Below the pieces are notes generated by a model that worked only from the letters and a program-made list of their open reading frames with translations, had not been told where the DNA came from and did not search any database. From an uncultured Gammaproteobacteria bacterium (GTDB taxonomy: Bacteria; Pseudomonadota; Gammaproteobacteria; Steroidobacterales; UBA11654), in contig CALMWC010000009.1 in the NCBI GenBank assembly GCA_937801655.1, positions 1-64,000 on the forward strand: a stretch of 64,000 nucleotides of DNA. The letters are read 5' to 3'. Below are positions 36,295-45,248 of this stretch, piece after piece. The stretch's first letter is position 1, and each line of letters starts with the position of its first letter. A program made the translations under genes and the position numbers.

Positions 36295-38414
36295 GCTTTA
36301 TTGATTAGATCCAAAACTTTGATTGCAGCATTATTGATATTTGTACCGGGACCAAAAACTGCTCCAACTCCAATTGATTCCAGTTCCGGTATATCTTGTT
36401 CAGGAATGATGCCCCCACAAACAACCAGAATATTATCAGAATTTTCTTTTGATAAGGCATCTATTAGCATTGGAACGAGAGTTTTATGACCCGCAGCTTG
36501 TGTGGATACTCCAACAATATGTACATCATTCTCAATGGCTTGCTTTGCTGCCTCTTCAGGCGTTTGAAATAATGGACCTACATCGACATCAAAACCCATA
36601 TCTGCAAAAGCGGTGGCTATTACTTTAGCGCCTCTATCATGTCCATCTTGACCCAATTTAACCACTAATATTCTTGGTCTTCTTCCATTCTCCTTTTCAA
36701 ATTCTAAGACTTTTTTCTCAATACTCATAAAATTTTCATCTCCTTCGTACTCACTTCGATAGACTCCACTAATGGATTGAGACACTGCTTGATGACGGCC
36801 AAAAACTTTTTCCATAGCCATGGAAATCTCACCAACTGTTGCTCTTGCTCTTGCTGCATTAATCGCAACTTCTAGTAAATTAGCAGTATTATCATTGGCA
36901 GCATCTTCCATTACTTTAAGAGTTTCTAGACAGGCTGCTTCATCTCTGGAACTCTTAAGAGTTTTTAGTTTCTCTAGTTGTTTATTTCTGACGTCTTCAT
37001 TATCAATAGAAAGAATATCAACTTTAGCCTTATCATCGGACTGATATTTGTTTACTCCAACTATGATTTCCTCTTTTTTTTCTATTTTAGCTTGTCTGAT
37101 AGCTGCCGATTCCTCGATTCTTAACTTTGGAACACCAGCTTGTACTGCTTTGGTCATACCACCAAGTTCTTCTGCCTCTTCAATTAATTTTCTTGCTTCA
37201 TTAACGAGAGAATTTGTTAAAGACTCCATATAGTAAGAGCCAGCCATCGGGTCAATAACTTTAGTAATTCCTGTTTCTTCCCTTAAAACCAATTGTGTGT
37301 TTCTAGCGATTTGAGCAGAGAAGGGAGTCGGCAAAGCAAGTGCTTCATCAAAAGAGTTGGTATGCAAAGACTGTGTTCCCCCTAAAACAGCCGCCATGGC
37401 CTCAATGGTGGTTCTCATAATATTGTTATAAGGATCTTGACTTGTAAGACTTACACCTGAAGTCTGACAATGTGTTCTAAGCATCAATGATTTAGGATTT
37501 TTTGGTTGAAATTCTTTCTCAATGAGTTCAGACCAAAGAAGTCTTGCTGCTCTCAATTTGGCAATCTCCATGAAGAAATTCATACCAATTCCAAAGAAAA
37601 AAGATAGTCGAGGTGCAAAGGCATCAACATCAAGACCTTTATCAATAGCTGCTCTCACGTATTCAAGACCATCTGCTAGAGTGTAAGCTAACTCTTGAGT
37701 ACAGGTAGCACCAGCTTCGAGCATATGATAACCAGAAATAGAAACAGAATTAAAAGCAGGTAAGTTTTTTGAAGAGTAGGCAATAATATCAGCCACAATC
37801 CTCATGGATTGGTTGGGCGGATATATGTATGTGTTTCGAACCATAAATTCTTTCAGAATGTCATTCTGAAGAGTGCCTTTTAAGAGTTTTTGATCCACAC
37901 CTTGTTCTTCTGCAGCTACGATATACATCGCCATAATTGGAATGACTGCACCGTTCATAGTCATGGAAACACTCATTTTATCCAATGGAATTTTATCGAA
38001 GAGTATTTTCATATCTTCAACACTATCAATCGCTACCCCAGCTTTTCCAACATCACCTGTGACTCTTGGATGATCTGAATCATAACCTCGGTGTGTGGCC
38101 AGATCAAAAGCAACCGATAATCCTGTTTGGCCACCTGCAATGTTATCACGATAAAATTTATTCGACTCTTCAGCTGTTGAAAAACCAGAATACTGCCTTA
38201 CAGTCCATGGTCTTTTAGCATACATAGTTGCTCTTGGCCCTCTAATAAAGGGTGCAAAACCAGGCAATGAATCCAAGTGAGCTATGTTCTCAAGATCATC
38301 TGCAGTATAAAGAGGTTTAACATCAATGCCTTCTAATGTTTTCCATGTCAGGCCATCCAATGACTCCCCTTTGAGTTCATCAGTTGCTTTATCTTGCCAA
38401 TTATTTTTAGACAT
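36291..38414 (-). CDS. Methylmalonyl-CoA mutase (single-chain)
   Basis: Adenosylcobalamin-dependent rearrangement of (R)-methylmalonyl-CoA to succinyl-CoA. At 707 residues it is the single-polypeptide form (as in E. coli Sbm), not the alpha/beta form. The substrate barrel includes [21 protein letters not shown] and the CoA-binding stretch near the start. The C-terminal B12 domain has DGHDRG with the cobalt-ligating H592. It heads the operon, so propionyl-CoA metabolism is expressed as one unit. A 23-bp inverted repeat lies 15 nt before the ATG and may control it. The cell must make or import cobalamin. Confidence 0.96.
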   Translation of the reverse strand: MSKNNWQDKATDELKGESLDGLTWKTLEGIDVKPLYTADDLENIAHLDSLPGFAPFIRGPRATMYAKRPWTVRQYSGFSTAEESNKFYRDNIAGGQTGLSVAFDLATHRGYDSDHPRVTGDVGKAGVAIDSVEDMKILFDKIPLDKMSVSMTMNGAVIPIMAMYIVAAEEQGVDQKLLKGTLQNDILKEFMVRNTYIYPPNQSMRIVADIIAYSSKNLPAFNSVSISGYHMLEAGATCTQELAYTLADGLEYVRAAIDKGLDVDAFAPRLSFFFGIGMNFFMEIAKLRAARLLWSELIEKEFQPKNPKSLMLRTHCQTSGVSLTSQDPYNNIMRTTIEAMAAVLGGTQSLHTNSFDEALALPTPFSAQIARNTQLVLREETGITKVIDPMAGSYYMESLTNSLVNEARKLIEEAEELGGMTKAVQAGVPKLRIEESAAIRQAKIEKKEEIIVGVNKYQSDDKAKVDILSIDNEDVRNKQLEKLKTLKSSRDEAACLETLKVMEDAANDNTANLLEVAINAARARATVGEISMAMEKVFGRHQAVSQSISGVYRSEYEGDENFMSIEKKVLEFEKENGRRPRILVVKLGQDGHDRGAKVIATAFADMGFDVDVGPLFQTPEEAAKQAIENDVHIVGVSTQAAGHKTLVPMLIDALSKENSDNILVVCGGIIPEQDIPELESIGVGAVFGPGTNINNAAIKVLDLINKA

Positions 38415-38428
38415 TTACTCTCTTTATT

Positions 38429-38451
38429 ACCATTAAATAGTTTTTAATGGT
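38429..38451. promoter_or_regulatory. Inverted repeat upstream of the mutase operon
   Basis: ACCATTAAA and TTTAATGGT form a perfect 9-bp inverted repeat around TAGTT, 15 nt upstream of the mutase start codon. It could be an operator for a propionate-sensing repressor or a leader hairpin near the ribosome site. A TACAAT (38460-38455, minus strand) just upstream may be the -10 element, which would put the repeat over the start of transcription. Confidence 0.45.
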
Positions 38452-38585
38452 TATATTGTATAGTTCTGTTTGGAGCAATCATAGAAGATAACTCGAAAAA
38501 AAATAAAGAAATAATTTCAGTTCTCCATTTAAAATGCAATCAATACAAAATATAATAGAATGTTAGATATTAAAACGAGAAAATT

Positions 38586-39626
38586 ATGAAATTAGGAATA
38601 GGCTTAGGATATTCACCTGCAAAACTAGAAATTCCAATGGAGGACATTTTAGAGGCAGAAAATTTAGGATTTGACTCAGTATGGGCAGCAGAATCCTATG
38701 GTTCCGATGCTGTTTCAGTTGCCTCTTATATTCTTGCTCAAACGACTAAAATAAAAGTTGGTACAGCAATCATGCAAATGCAGGCTCGTACACCAACCAT
38801 GACAGCCATGACGGCATTATCTTTAAATGCTTTATCCGATAATCGTTTTTTGCTTGGTTTAGGACCCTCAGGACCTCAAGTTGTAGAAGGATGGTATGGA
38901 CAACCATACGGCAGACCATTAACAAGAACCAAAGAATACATATCAATTGTGAGAAAAATTATTGCAAGAGAGGGGGCTCTCACTCATGAAGGGTTTCATT
39001 ATCAAATTCCTTTTAAAGGGGAGGGTTCATCAGGTCTTGGTAAACCATTAAAGAGTATTTTACATAGCACAGGTGATCTAAAAATATATACGGCATCCAT
39101 AACACCGGCTGGCTTAAGAACTGCTGGAGAGGTTTCTGATGGTGTCTTTCCAATCTGGATGAGTCCTGATAAATTTAATTTAATAGGGGAGCATGTGGAA
39201 GAAGGTTTTGACAAATCTGAGTCTGATAAAGATTACAGTAACTTCGATGTAGCTCCTTTTATACCCGTTGCTATGGGGGACAATGTTCAGTTTTGTACGA
39301 TGGCTATGAAACCCATGTTTGCACTATATATTGGTGGCATGGGCGCTAAATCAAAAAACTTTTATAATGATTATGCCAAGCGACTGGGTTATGAGGAAGC
39401 AGCTGAAACCATTCAAGAACTTTACCTAGAGGGCAAGAAAGAAGAGGCTACTATGGCTGTTCCTGATGAATTGATTGATGAGTGTGCTTTGATAGGACCG
39501 CCTGAAAGAATTAAAGAAAGACTTCAATCTTGGAAAGATTTAGATAAAACAGGAAAACTAGGAACTTTGATATTAGGAAATGCCAGCAAAAAGGCTATGC
39601 GTGTAATTGCTGAAGAGTTACTTTAG
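38586..39626 (+). CDS. F420-dependent LLM-class oxidoreductase, Rv3520c-like
   Basis: A 346-residue luciferase-like TIM-barrel protein. The start MKLGIGLGY, the AAES(Y)GSDA loop, ARTPTMTAM and SGPQVVEGWYGQ closely follow mycobacterial F420 enzymes of the Rv3520c type, and GEGSSGLGKPLK and the C-terminal LIGPPERIKERL blocks also agree. Such proteins use reduced or oxidised F420 for hydride transfer to unknown substrates. This genome carries the F420 pathway 7 kb away (45249-50711), so the cofactor should be available. It has its own promoter region divergent from mcm, and a small membrane protein follows 9 nt downstream. The substrate is unknown. Confidence 0.85.
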   Translation: MKLGIGLGYSPAKLEIPMEDILEAENLGFDSVWAAESYGSDAVSVASYILAQTTKIKVGTAIMQMQARTPTMTAMTALSLNALSDNRFLLGLGPSGPQVVEGWYGQPYGRPLTRTKEYISIVRKIIAREGALTHEGFHYQIPFKGEGSSGLGKPLKSILHSTGDLKIYTASITPAGLRTAGEVSDGVFPIWMSPDKFNLIGEHVEEGFDKSESDKDYSNFDVAPFIPVAMGDNVQFCTMAMKPMFALYIGGMGAKSKNFYNDYAKRLGYEEAAETIQELYLEGKKEEATMAVPDELIDECALIGPPERIKERLQSWKDLDKTGKLGTLILGNASKKAMRVIAEELL

Positions 39627-39635
39627 TAAAGCATA

Positions 39636-40028
39636 ATGAATTACAAAACTTATTTTCGCTTATTAATTATTGTCCCGATAGTAATGATATTTATATCGGT
39701 CGCGTTAGACTTTGGCTATGACTTTCCTGAATCTGTTAATGGTTATTATGGGCAATTAGCAATGGATGGTTTTAGTACTGCTTATAATTTGCAATTGGTA
39801 TTCGCACTATTGGCTTTCATTGCAGATATACTAATGTGCTTCTTTGTTCGATACTCCCGTGAGTTATGGATATTACTTATTACTGTTTTTTATATATTGG
39901 CATCAATCATGCCTGAACTTTTAATAATGTCTCCTTTATCTATTGTGATGGTCCAAATTGCCAGTCTGATGGCAGGTTTGAAAATTTCACTGGCCTATCT
40001 GTCTCCAGCCATTAGAGATTTATTCTAA
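39636..40028 (+). CDS. Small four-helix membrane protein, unknown
   Basis: A 130-residue protein with four hydrophobic helices (about residues 8-26, 50-72, 76-97 and 100-120) and no recognised domain. The acidic loop between helices 1 and 2 (DFGYDFPESVNGYYGQ) should be periplasmic. It starts 9 nt after the LLM oxidoreductase and shares its transcript, then ends before a strong hairpin at 40037. It could be a membrane partner of the LLM enzyme or an independent gene. No function is proposed. Confidence 0.7.
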   Translation: MNYKTYFRLLIIVPIVMIFISVALDFGYDFPESVNGYYGQLAMDGFSTAYNLQLVFALLAFIADILMCFFVRYSRELWILLITVFYILASIMPELLIMSPLSIVMVQIASLMAGLKISLAYLSPAIRDLF

Positions 40029-40036
40029 AAAATAGA

Positions 40037-40068
40037 GAAGGAGGCGTTGCAGCCCCCCTTCCTTTTTT
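40037..40068. terminator. Intrinsic terminator between convergent genes
   Basis: A GC-rich hairpin (GAAGG...CCTTC with an inner GG/CC extension) is followed by six T residues on the plus strand. On the minus strand it is followed by CTCTATTTTTT. It can stop both the LLM/membrane-protein transcript and the converging hsp20 transcript. Confidence 0.75.
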
Positions 40069-40070
40069 AT

Positions 40071-40520
40071 TCAACCTAGTAATTTCTTTTTTGATGTTAA
40101 ATTAATCTTTTTAGGCCTTTTGTTTTCAGGAATAAATCTTTCCATTCCAATGTATAACATTCCATTAGAAAGAGCCGCTCCTTTAATTTCCATGTCATCT
40201 GAAAGAACAAATTTTCTAACAAAACTTCTTGCTGCAAGTCCTTGATGCAATAAACCCTCTGAGGCTTCTTTAGGGCTATTTCCTGTTATTTTTAAGTTCT
40301 CTCCAGTCACTTCAATATCAATATCTTTTTCTTCAAAGCCAGCTACAGCCAATTCAATGGTGTATTGTTCTTCAGAAACTTTACGAATATTGTATGGAGG
40401 ATAATTCACATTTTGTGATTTTGAGTTTGCCATAATTGACAATGCATCAAACGTTCTATCAAATCCCACAGCAAACGGAGAAATATCTCTCCAAACTGTA
40501 TCTAATACTGTATTAACCAT
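40071..40520 (-). CDS. Small heat-shock protein Hsp20 (IbpA-like)
   Basis: ATP-independent holdase that binds unfolding proteins and inclusion bodies. The 149 residues match IbpA/IbpB length. The N-terminal block FAVGFDRTFDAL is typical of IbpA. The alpha-crystallin domain covers about residues 38-128 (ELAVAGFEEKDIDIEVTGE, then GLLHQGLAARSFVRKF), and a basic C-terminal tail follows. AGGAG lies 6 nt before the ATG. The leader has features of a heat-inducible gene: a sigma-32-like -35 element and a ROSE-like CUUGCU close to the ribosome site. It stands alone between two terminator/promoter regions. Confidence 0.93.
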   Translation of the reverse strand: MVNTVLDTVWRDISPFAVGFDRTFDALSIMANSKSQNVNYPPYNIRKVSEEQYTIELAVAGFEEKDIDIEVTGENLKITGNSPKEASEGLLHQGLAARSFVRKFVLSDDMEIKGAALSNGMLYIGMERFIPENKRPKKINLTSKKKLLG

Positions 40521-40545
40521 AATGTACTCCTTTATTAAGCAAGTT
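40521..40545 (-). promoter_or_regulatory. Candidate ROSE-like RNA thermometer over the hsp20 ribosome site
   Basis: In the mRNA leader CUUGCU (40543-40538) is followed after a short AU-rich loop by AGGAG (40531-40527), the ribosome site. ROSE thermometers of Hsp20 genes carry a U(U/C)GCU motif that pairs imperfectly with the Shine-Dalgarno and melts on heating. The short-loop geometry agrees with the terminal ROSE hairpin. The stem is short, so this is suggestive only. Confidence 0.45.
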
Positions 40546-40581
40546 AATTATATGGACCCATTATTGGCATCCACAGTTAAT

Positions 40582-40609
40582 ACATATAGCCAGATCCTAG
40601 ATTTTCAAG
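40582..40609 (-). promoter_or_regulatory. Candidate sigma-32 promoter of hsp20
   Basis: On the minus strand a perfect CTTGAAA (40609-40603) matches the sigma-32 -35 element. After 13 nt, CTATATGT is a weak match to the -10 consensus. The start of transcription would fall near 40575, giving a leader of about 55 nt. The -35 match and the downstream Hsp20 gene support it; the -10 is poor. Confidence 0.45.
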
Positions 40610-40624
40610 ATTTGATTTATTTAT

Positions 40625-41539
40625 CTAGGTAGAAGTTCCATGGAAATAAAATTTCCTCCACATCCGAATACCCAATGTTAATGAAACGAACCAGAGAATA
40701 AATTCAATCCAATTGGGGTTGGAGTTATAACCAAAAAATCCTTTTAAGAAAACACCTATGAGGCCTTTATCATGAAAAAAATGGGTATATTTTTTCTTAC
40801 CATTTAAGTCATAAGAATAAATATTTGGATTATTATCAGAGCTAAGTTCAGTTTTAGGTTCAAGAACATCCCAAACTCTTACGATATCTTTTTTATTGTC
40901 CAAGCCCACCCACTCAAGATGATCTCCTTTTACTAAAAATTCTTCAGCCTCATGAGTTCCATAAGCCACCATTCCTGAAGCAAATATTACCAACATGAGA
41001 GTGGTTGCTTGAAAGAAGGTTCTAAGATTGATTCGTCTGCCTTGGATAACTATGTAATAACCAATGAAGATTGCCAGTATCATCCCTGAGAAAAAGCCAA
41101 TATATGAGAATGAACCAAGTATTGAGAAACTGCTGATCAGAAAAATAGCAGTTTCAAAACCTTCTCTTAATATGGCAAAGAAAACGACTAGAAAGACACC
41201 CCAGCCTGAGGTGCTCATAGCTTTTTGAGTTTCAGATTCTAACTCAGTACGATCACTAACATGTTTTGATAGCCAGAAAATTACATACCACAGTAAACCC
41301 GCTGTTAAAAACATCAAAAGAGATTCAACCAGAGCATCAATGGAAGCATTGCCAATGGATTGTTTAATGTTATTGAGAATTATTCCTATAATCACACTGG
41401 CAATTAATGCAGAAATGACACCCAGCCATAATTGCTTTATTTCTTTTGTAAGATTATTTCTTTCCAAAAGTGTAAAAATTATGCCAACGATAAGGCAGGC
41501 CTCTAAACTTTCTCTAAAAACAATAATAAATTCATTCAT
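40625..41539 (-). CDS. FTR1-family high-affinity iron permease
   Basis: A 304-residue inner-membrane iron transporter with about seven helices. Both conserved iron-binding REXXE motifs are present: R9-E-S-L-E13 in helix 1 and REGFE near residue 125 (ILREGFETAIFL). In FTR1/EfeU systems ferric iron crosses after oxidation of Fe(II), but no EfeO/EfeB or multicopper oxidase gene is adjacent. A large periplasmic loop with an acidic/aromatic stretch lies near residues 210-265. It follows the TonB receptor on the same strand, 162 nt downstream and beyond a hairpin, and is probably part of the same Fur-controlled iron locus. Confidence 0.88.
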   Translation of the reverse strand: MNEFIIVFRESLEACLIVGIIFTLLERNNLTKEIKQLWLGVISALIASVIIGIILNNIKQSIGNASIDALVESLLMFLTAGLLWYVIFWLSKHVSDRTELESETQKAMSTSGWGVFLVVFFAILREGFETAIFLISSFSILGSFSYIGFFSGMILAIFIGYYIVIQGRRINLRTFFQATTLMLVIFASGMVAYGTHEAEEFLVKGDHLEWVGLDNKKDIVRVWDVLEPKTELSSDNNPNIYSYDLNGKKKYTHFFHDKGLIGVFLKGFFGYNSNPNWIEFILWFVSLTLGIRMWRKFYFHGTST

Positions 41540-41618
41540 GACTTCTTCTCAAATAAAAATAATAGTTAATCTTAAATAATATAAATTTTTAATCAAATGA
41601 ATATTGGTTATTTAAGGT

Positions 41619-41673
41619 GACAGCAGAAAAGCTAGGAGGGTTTTGAGGGTTAAGCTTTCCTGCTGTCTTTTTT
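41619..41673 (+). terminator. Strong hairpin with plus-strand T-run
   Basis: GACAGCAG-A-AAAGCT pairs with AGCTTT-C-CTGCTGTC around a 19-nt loop and is followed on the plus strand by six T residues. No plus-strand gene lies upstream. On the minus strand, in which the TonB receptor and FTR1 genes are read, no T-run follows, so there it would act as a stable mRNA stem-loop rather than a terminator. Confidence 0.6.
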
Positions 41674-41701
41674 GGGGTTCTATAAGAACTAGGGATATTA
41701 T

Positions 41702-43879
41702 TTAGAACCTGTATCGAACCCCAATATTATATGATCTTGGTCTTTGAACTCTAATGCCATTCTTTGGTGCTCTTGCAACAATATTCTCAGAGTCTGTGAC
41801 GTTATCAATAACCATGTAGAAATCTGTTTTTTCATTCACTACTTTTTGAAAAGACAAGTCAGTAATCGAATATGAATCTATACCAGTATTTGCTCCACAG
41901 GCAGCAACAGAGCATGTTCCTCCATAGGACATCATTCTTAAGTTTGCATTCCAACCAAAGACTGTTTCTATACTGAGAACCATGGTTAGCTGAGTTTCTG
42001 GAAGATTTGGAAGGCTCATGCCTGCAGTCACATTGCCCCAGAAATCACTCTCAAAGGTAGTATCAAATTCAGCATCAGTATCGGTGTAACTCATATTTGC
42101 TGAAATTTTATTACCAGTTTTATTAACATAGGATGTTGAAGCAGATATTTCAAAACCACTGATGCTTGATGCTCCGGCGTTAAAGGTATCTCCTATGTCA
42201 CAACCCTCTACAACGCCTGATGATGAAGCTCTACATTCTCCAAACATATTTGCATAGTCTGTATCAAATCGAATAATTTCAAATGTTGAATTATTATTGC
42301 TGTACCTTAGACCAATCTCTAGATTGTCTGCTGATTCGGGATCCGCTCCACCTGTAGTGGGGGTAAACCCTTCATGAAATCCACCAAAGATGGAGTAACC
42401 ATTTTGCAGATTATAATCAAAACCTATACCAAAGAGTGTCTCATTATCATCCGATAAAGTCTTTGGGTAACCACTGTCTGTTTTGACTGCAGTTCTTGCA
42501 GTATCTACATACCTTTTTTGAACAATTTTCCAATCTTCTGATCGAATTCCAGCTGTAACGGTTAAGTTCTCAAATTGTATTTCATCACTGATAAAAAATG
42601 CACTCGCTTCAGCAGTTGTGACTCTATTATTACTGGAGTAACCAGGCATACTACCAACTACTAGAGCTGACAGGGTGCCATTAACCCAATTAGTTCTTTC
42701 ATACCATTGCATGCGGTCTTCATCATCTTCAGTGTCTCTATAACCAATGGTAATGGTTTGATTATTAAAATTAATATTAGACTTGAGTACTATACCTTCC
42801 GAACTGTAAGAACGGTTATTGTGTTTGAGTTTAATAGATTCTGCAGTTGTATTAGTCCCTCTCAGAACAGAGATTGCTAAAGCATCACCAGCATTGGCAT
42901 AATCAATAAGATTATTAATACCTTTATCAGCTCCACCATATCCTATTTTATCAGTTTTGAACCAATCTCTTGCAAAATCATTTTCATAATATGTAGCACT
43001 GAAGTCTATATTTCCAGTACTCATGCTATAACTCATAACTATTTGATCATGTTCATTATCCATTTGATCATAATCAGTAAAGCCATATCTCATATGAGCA
43101 TTAGATCTGTAATCACTTTCAGTCAACCCAACATAAGATTGATCTGATATCTCTTCAGAGTCTTGAAATTTAATATCAACTTGTTGATATACAGCAGCAT
43201 TAGGATCGCTATTAAATCTTAATTTAACGACTAAGTCTGTTTTATCAAAACCAGTATCGCCATTGGTATGTTCCATATCATCAAAACCATCAGTCTCATG
43301 TTTTAGGCCTTCAACAAGAAAACCAAATTTTTCTGATGAGGAACCGTAATATAGATGAGACTTCAGGTTTCCATCAGAGCCAAATTCTTGATTCAAGAAT
43401 CCCGATGCAGATTTAGGAATAGGAGTACTGATTAGGTTGATTGCACCACCAATAGTGTAGGGTCCTGTTCTTATTGCTGAAGGCCCTTTTACAACTTCAA
43501 TTTCATTGATTCTAGAGAATGAAGGAAAGTAATAAGCAGAAGAAGCAGCATATGGAGCTGGGGCTATGAGTATTCCATCTTCCATTAATGTAATTTTACC
43601 AGAACGATCAGGGTAGGTCCCTCTGATGCTAATATTAGGCCTGAGTCCATAGCCTTCTTCGGGTCTGACATTAATTCCTGGAACACTTGCAAGTGCTTTA
43701 TGAATGTCCATTGTTTCAAATTTTTCTAAATCCTTAACAGTTACTTTGGTTGCAGAACCTGGGAGGGATTTTTTACCAATAATGGTTATATTATCTATTG
43801 AATTCTTTTCATCATCAGCTGTTATTGGTAAAGCAATGATAAGAAAGAAAGACAATATTGAAAGTTTTAAAAATTTCAT
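41702..43879 (-). CDS. TonB-dependent outer-membrane receptor
   Basis: A 725-residue TonB-dependent receptor importing a ferric chelate or similar ligand. A signal peptide (MKFLKLSILSFFLIIALPITA) is followed by a TonB-box-like stretch (IDNITIIG), a plug domain (ALASVPGINVRPEEGYGLRPNISIRG, in part) and a 22-strand barrel ending in VRYRF. FecA-like siderophore receptors are the nearest type. Cys pairs occur in the loop near residue 560 and near residue 665. Two Fur-like boxes lie just upstream, so iron starvation should induce it. FTR1 lies downstream on the same strand. Confidence 0.9.
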   Translation of the reverse strand: MKFLKLSILSFFLIIALPITADDEKNSIDNITIIGKKSLPGSATKVTVKDLEKFETMDIHKALASVPGINVRPEEGYGLRPNISIRGTYPDRSGKITLMEDGILIAPAPYAASSAYYFPSFSRINEIEVVKGPSAIRTGPYTIGGAINLISTPIPKSASGFLNQEFGSDGNLKSHLYYGSSSEKFGFLVEGLKHETDGFDDMEHTNGDTGFDKTDLVVKLRFNSDPNAAVYQQVDIKFQDSEEISDQSYVGLTESDYRSNAHMRYGFTDYDQMDNEHDQIVMSYSMSTGNIDFSATYYENDFARDWFKTDKIGYGGADKGINNLIDYANAGDALAISVLRGTNTTAESIKLKHNNRSYSSEGIVLKSNINFNNQTITIGYRDTEDDEDRMQWYERTNWVNGTLSALVVGSMPGYSSNNRVTTAEASAFFISDEIQFENLTVTAGIRSEDWKIVQKRYVDTARTAVKTDSGYPKTLSDDNETLFGIGFDYNLQNGYSIFGGFHEGFTPTTGGADPESADNLEIGLRYSNNNSTFEIIRFDTDYANMFGECRASSSGVVEGCDIGDTFNAGASSISGFEISASTSYVNKTGNKISANMSYTDTDAEFDTTFESDFWGNVTAGMSLPNLPETQLTMVLSIETVFGWNANLRMMSYGGTCSVAACGANTGIDSYSITDLSFQKVVNEKTDFYMVIDNVTDSENIVARAPKNGIRVQRPRSYNIGVRYRF

Positions 43880-43919
43880 TTGATGTTTATTCCTATTTAT
43901 AATTAAAGTATTATTAATT

Positions 43920-43938
43920 GATAATGATTCTCATTAAC
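43920..43938. promoter_or_regulatory. Fur box upstream of the TonB receptor
   Basis: GATAATGATTCTCATTAAC matches the 19-bp Fur consensus GATAATGATAATCATTATC at 16 positions. It lies 41 nt upstream of the receptor start, where bound Fur would block the promoter. Confidence 0.8.
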
Positions 43939-43942
43939 ATAA

Positions 43943-43961
43943 GAGAATAATAATCGTTTAC
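43943..43961. promoter_or_regulatory. Second, weaker Fur-like box
   Basis: This 19-bp site (GAGAATAATAATCGTTTAC) matches the Fur consensus at 14 positions and starts 4 nt beyond the first box. Tandem boxes are common at strongly iron-controlled promoters. It also sits upstream of the divergent DUF4491 gene. Confidence 0.5.
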
Positions 43962-44065
43962 ATAAATAATGCAAGCATTTATATTATTTTATTTACAGGC
44001 TAGTAATCCAAATATGGATTGATTTCGAATTGAGAATTGATGATTAAGATTAAAGGAAATAAAAC

Positions 44066-44347
44066 ATGAATTTTGAGGGTGCAGCTATTGGTTTATTGGT
44101 ATTTATAATAATTGGTGTTTTCCATCCAATGGTTATTAAAACTGAATATTATTTTGGAAAAAAAGTATGGCCAATCTATTTTATAATTGGCTGGCTATTT
44201 ATTGGATTTTCTGTTTTCACTGGGAATACCATTCTCTCTATTATACTAGGTGTTATAGGTTTCTCATGTCTTTGGAGTATTGGCGAACTTATAGAACAAG
44301 AACAAAGAGTCAAAAAAGGCTGGTTTCCTAAAAATCCCAATAGATAG
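44066..44347 (+). CDS. DUF4491 family small membrane protein
   Basis: A 93-residue integral membrane protein with three hydrophobic helices and a basic C-terminus. The block GVFHPMVIKTEYYFGKKVWP is the DUF4491 signature, and the length is normal. The family function is unknown. The gene is read divergently from the TonB receptor across 186 nt that contain the Fur boxes, so iron control is possible but not shown. AAAGGAAATAAAAC precedes the ATG. Confidence 0.87.
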   Translation: MNFEGAAIGLLVFIIIGVFHPMVIKTEYYFGKKVWPIYFIIGWLFIGFSVFTGNTILSIILGVIGFSCLWSIGELIEQEQRVKKGWFPKNPNR

Positions 44348-44390
44348 GATCTATATCTAAAAGAATCTACAGTCAATAAGTCAATGATTC

Positions 44391-45215
44391 TTAGGTATTA
44401 GCTTCCATAATCTCATCGATAGTCTTTATAAACCTTGCTAATCTTTTTTGAAATCTTTTTAACTGTTTTTTGTCAAATGAGGCTATTATTTCTGCTGTAA
44501 TATTATTGATCGTTATTCTAGTATTCTTATCCTCAGAATTGAGAGAATTAATATGTTCTATTAATAAATATTTGAAATCATTATTATTTTTTAGAGCTAA
44601 TATTCTTATCAATTCTTGATCCCACTCTTCTTTATTATTAATTAATTGGTATCTAGAATCTTCTATATTAGAAATATAAAGATGAATTATATTTTTTTGT
44701 TTTGCATTCAGCTTGACTCCAAGTAATCTAAAAAATCTTACAAAACTTTTACCCAAGACTTCTTGATAATCTTTTGTTTCTTTTTTCAATGATGTTTTTT
44801 TTTCTTCACTTAATGCATTTAAGTGTACTTCAATCTCCTTAATCTGATTATTTGAAAGCGTTGTGCATAATTCAATTAAATAAGGCAAGAAAAAATCTCT
44901 ACTGCTGATGCTAAGCTCTTTACCACTTTGATAAATATCCTCTATATCATTTATATCCGTTTCATTGTCTAAAGCTTTAAATTGAAAAAGTAGTCTTTTG
45001 TATTTTGGTAACTCAGTTTCTGTATTCCAACTCTTAAAATCTTCAGTGGAGCCTCTTATGAATTCTTTTTGATCCTCTGTAAAGCTTGCATACTCTAATA
45101 ATTCATTTGCAATGTATTGATCTATTCTTTCATACCAAAGCTCGCCAACAACTGAGCATGAAGATATATTTATTGCCAAAAGAACAATAATGATTTTGAA
45201 ATATTTTCTAATCAT
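44391..45215 (-). CDS. DUF6279-type lipoprotein
   Basis: A 274-residue predicted lipoprotein. The signal peptide carries a lipobox ending at C20 (INISSC). The mature part begins VVGELWYERIDQYIANELLEY, the pattern of gammaproteobacterial DUF6279 lipoproteins (a W/Y-rich start followed by all-helical structure rich in Glu and Lys). It is unusually Asn/Ile-rich, in keeping with the local AT content. It lies 33 nt after the FO synthase gene on the same strand. The function is unknown; location is probably the outer membrane, inner leaflet. Confidence 0.72.
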   Translation of the reverse strand: MIRKYFKIIIVLLAINISSCSVVGELWYERIDQYIANELLEYASFTEDQKEFIRGSTEDFKSWNTETELPKYKRLLFQFKALDNETDINDIEDIYQSGKELSISSRDFFLPYLIELCTTLSNNQIKEIEVHLNALSEEKKTSLKKETKDYQEVLGKSFVRFFRLLGVKLNAKQKNIIHLYISNIEDSRYQLINNKEEWDQELIRILALKNNNDFKYLLIEHINSLNSEDKNTRITINNITAEIIASFDKKQLKRFQKRLARFIKTIDEIMEANT

Positions 45216-45248
45216 ATTCTAAAGAGTCTCGAAATTTTAATAAAAAAA

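Noticed and set aside
41540-41600. Fur box before FTR1
   Set aside because: AT-rich resemblance only; too many mismatches to the 19-bp consensus.
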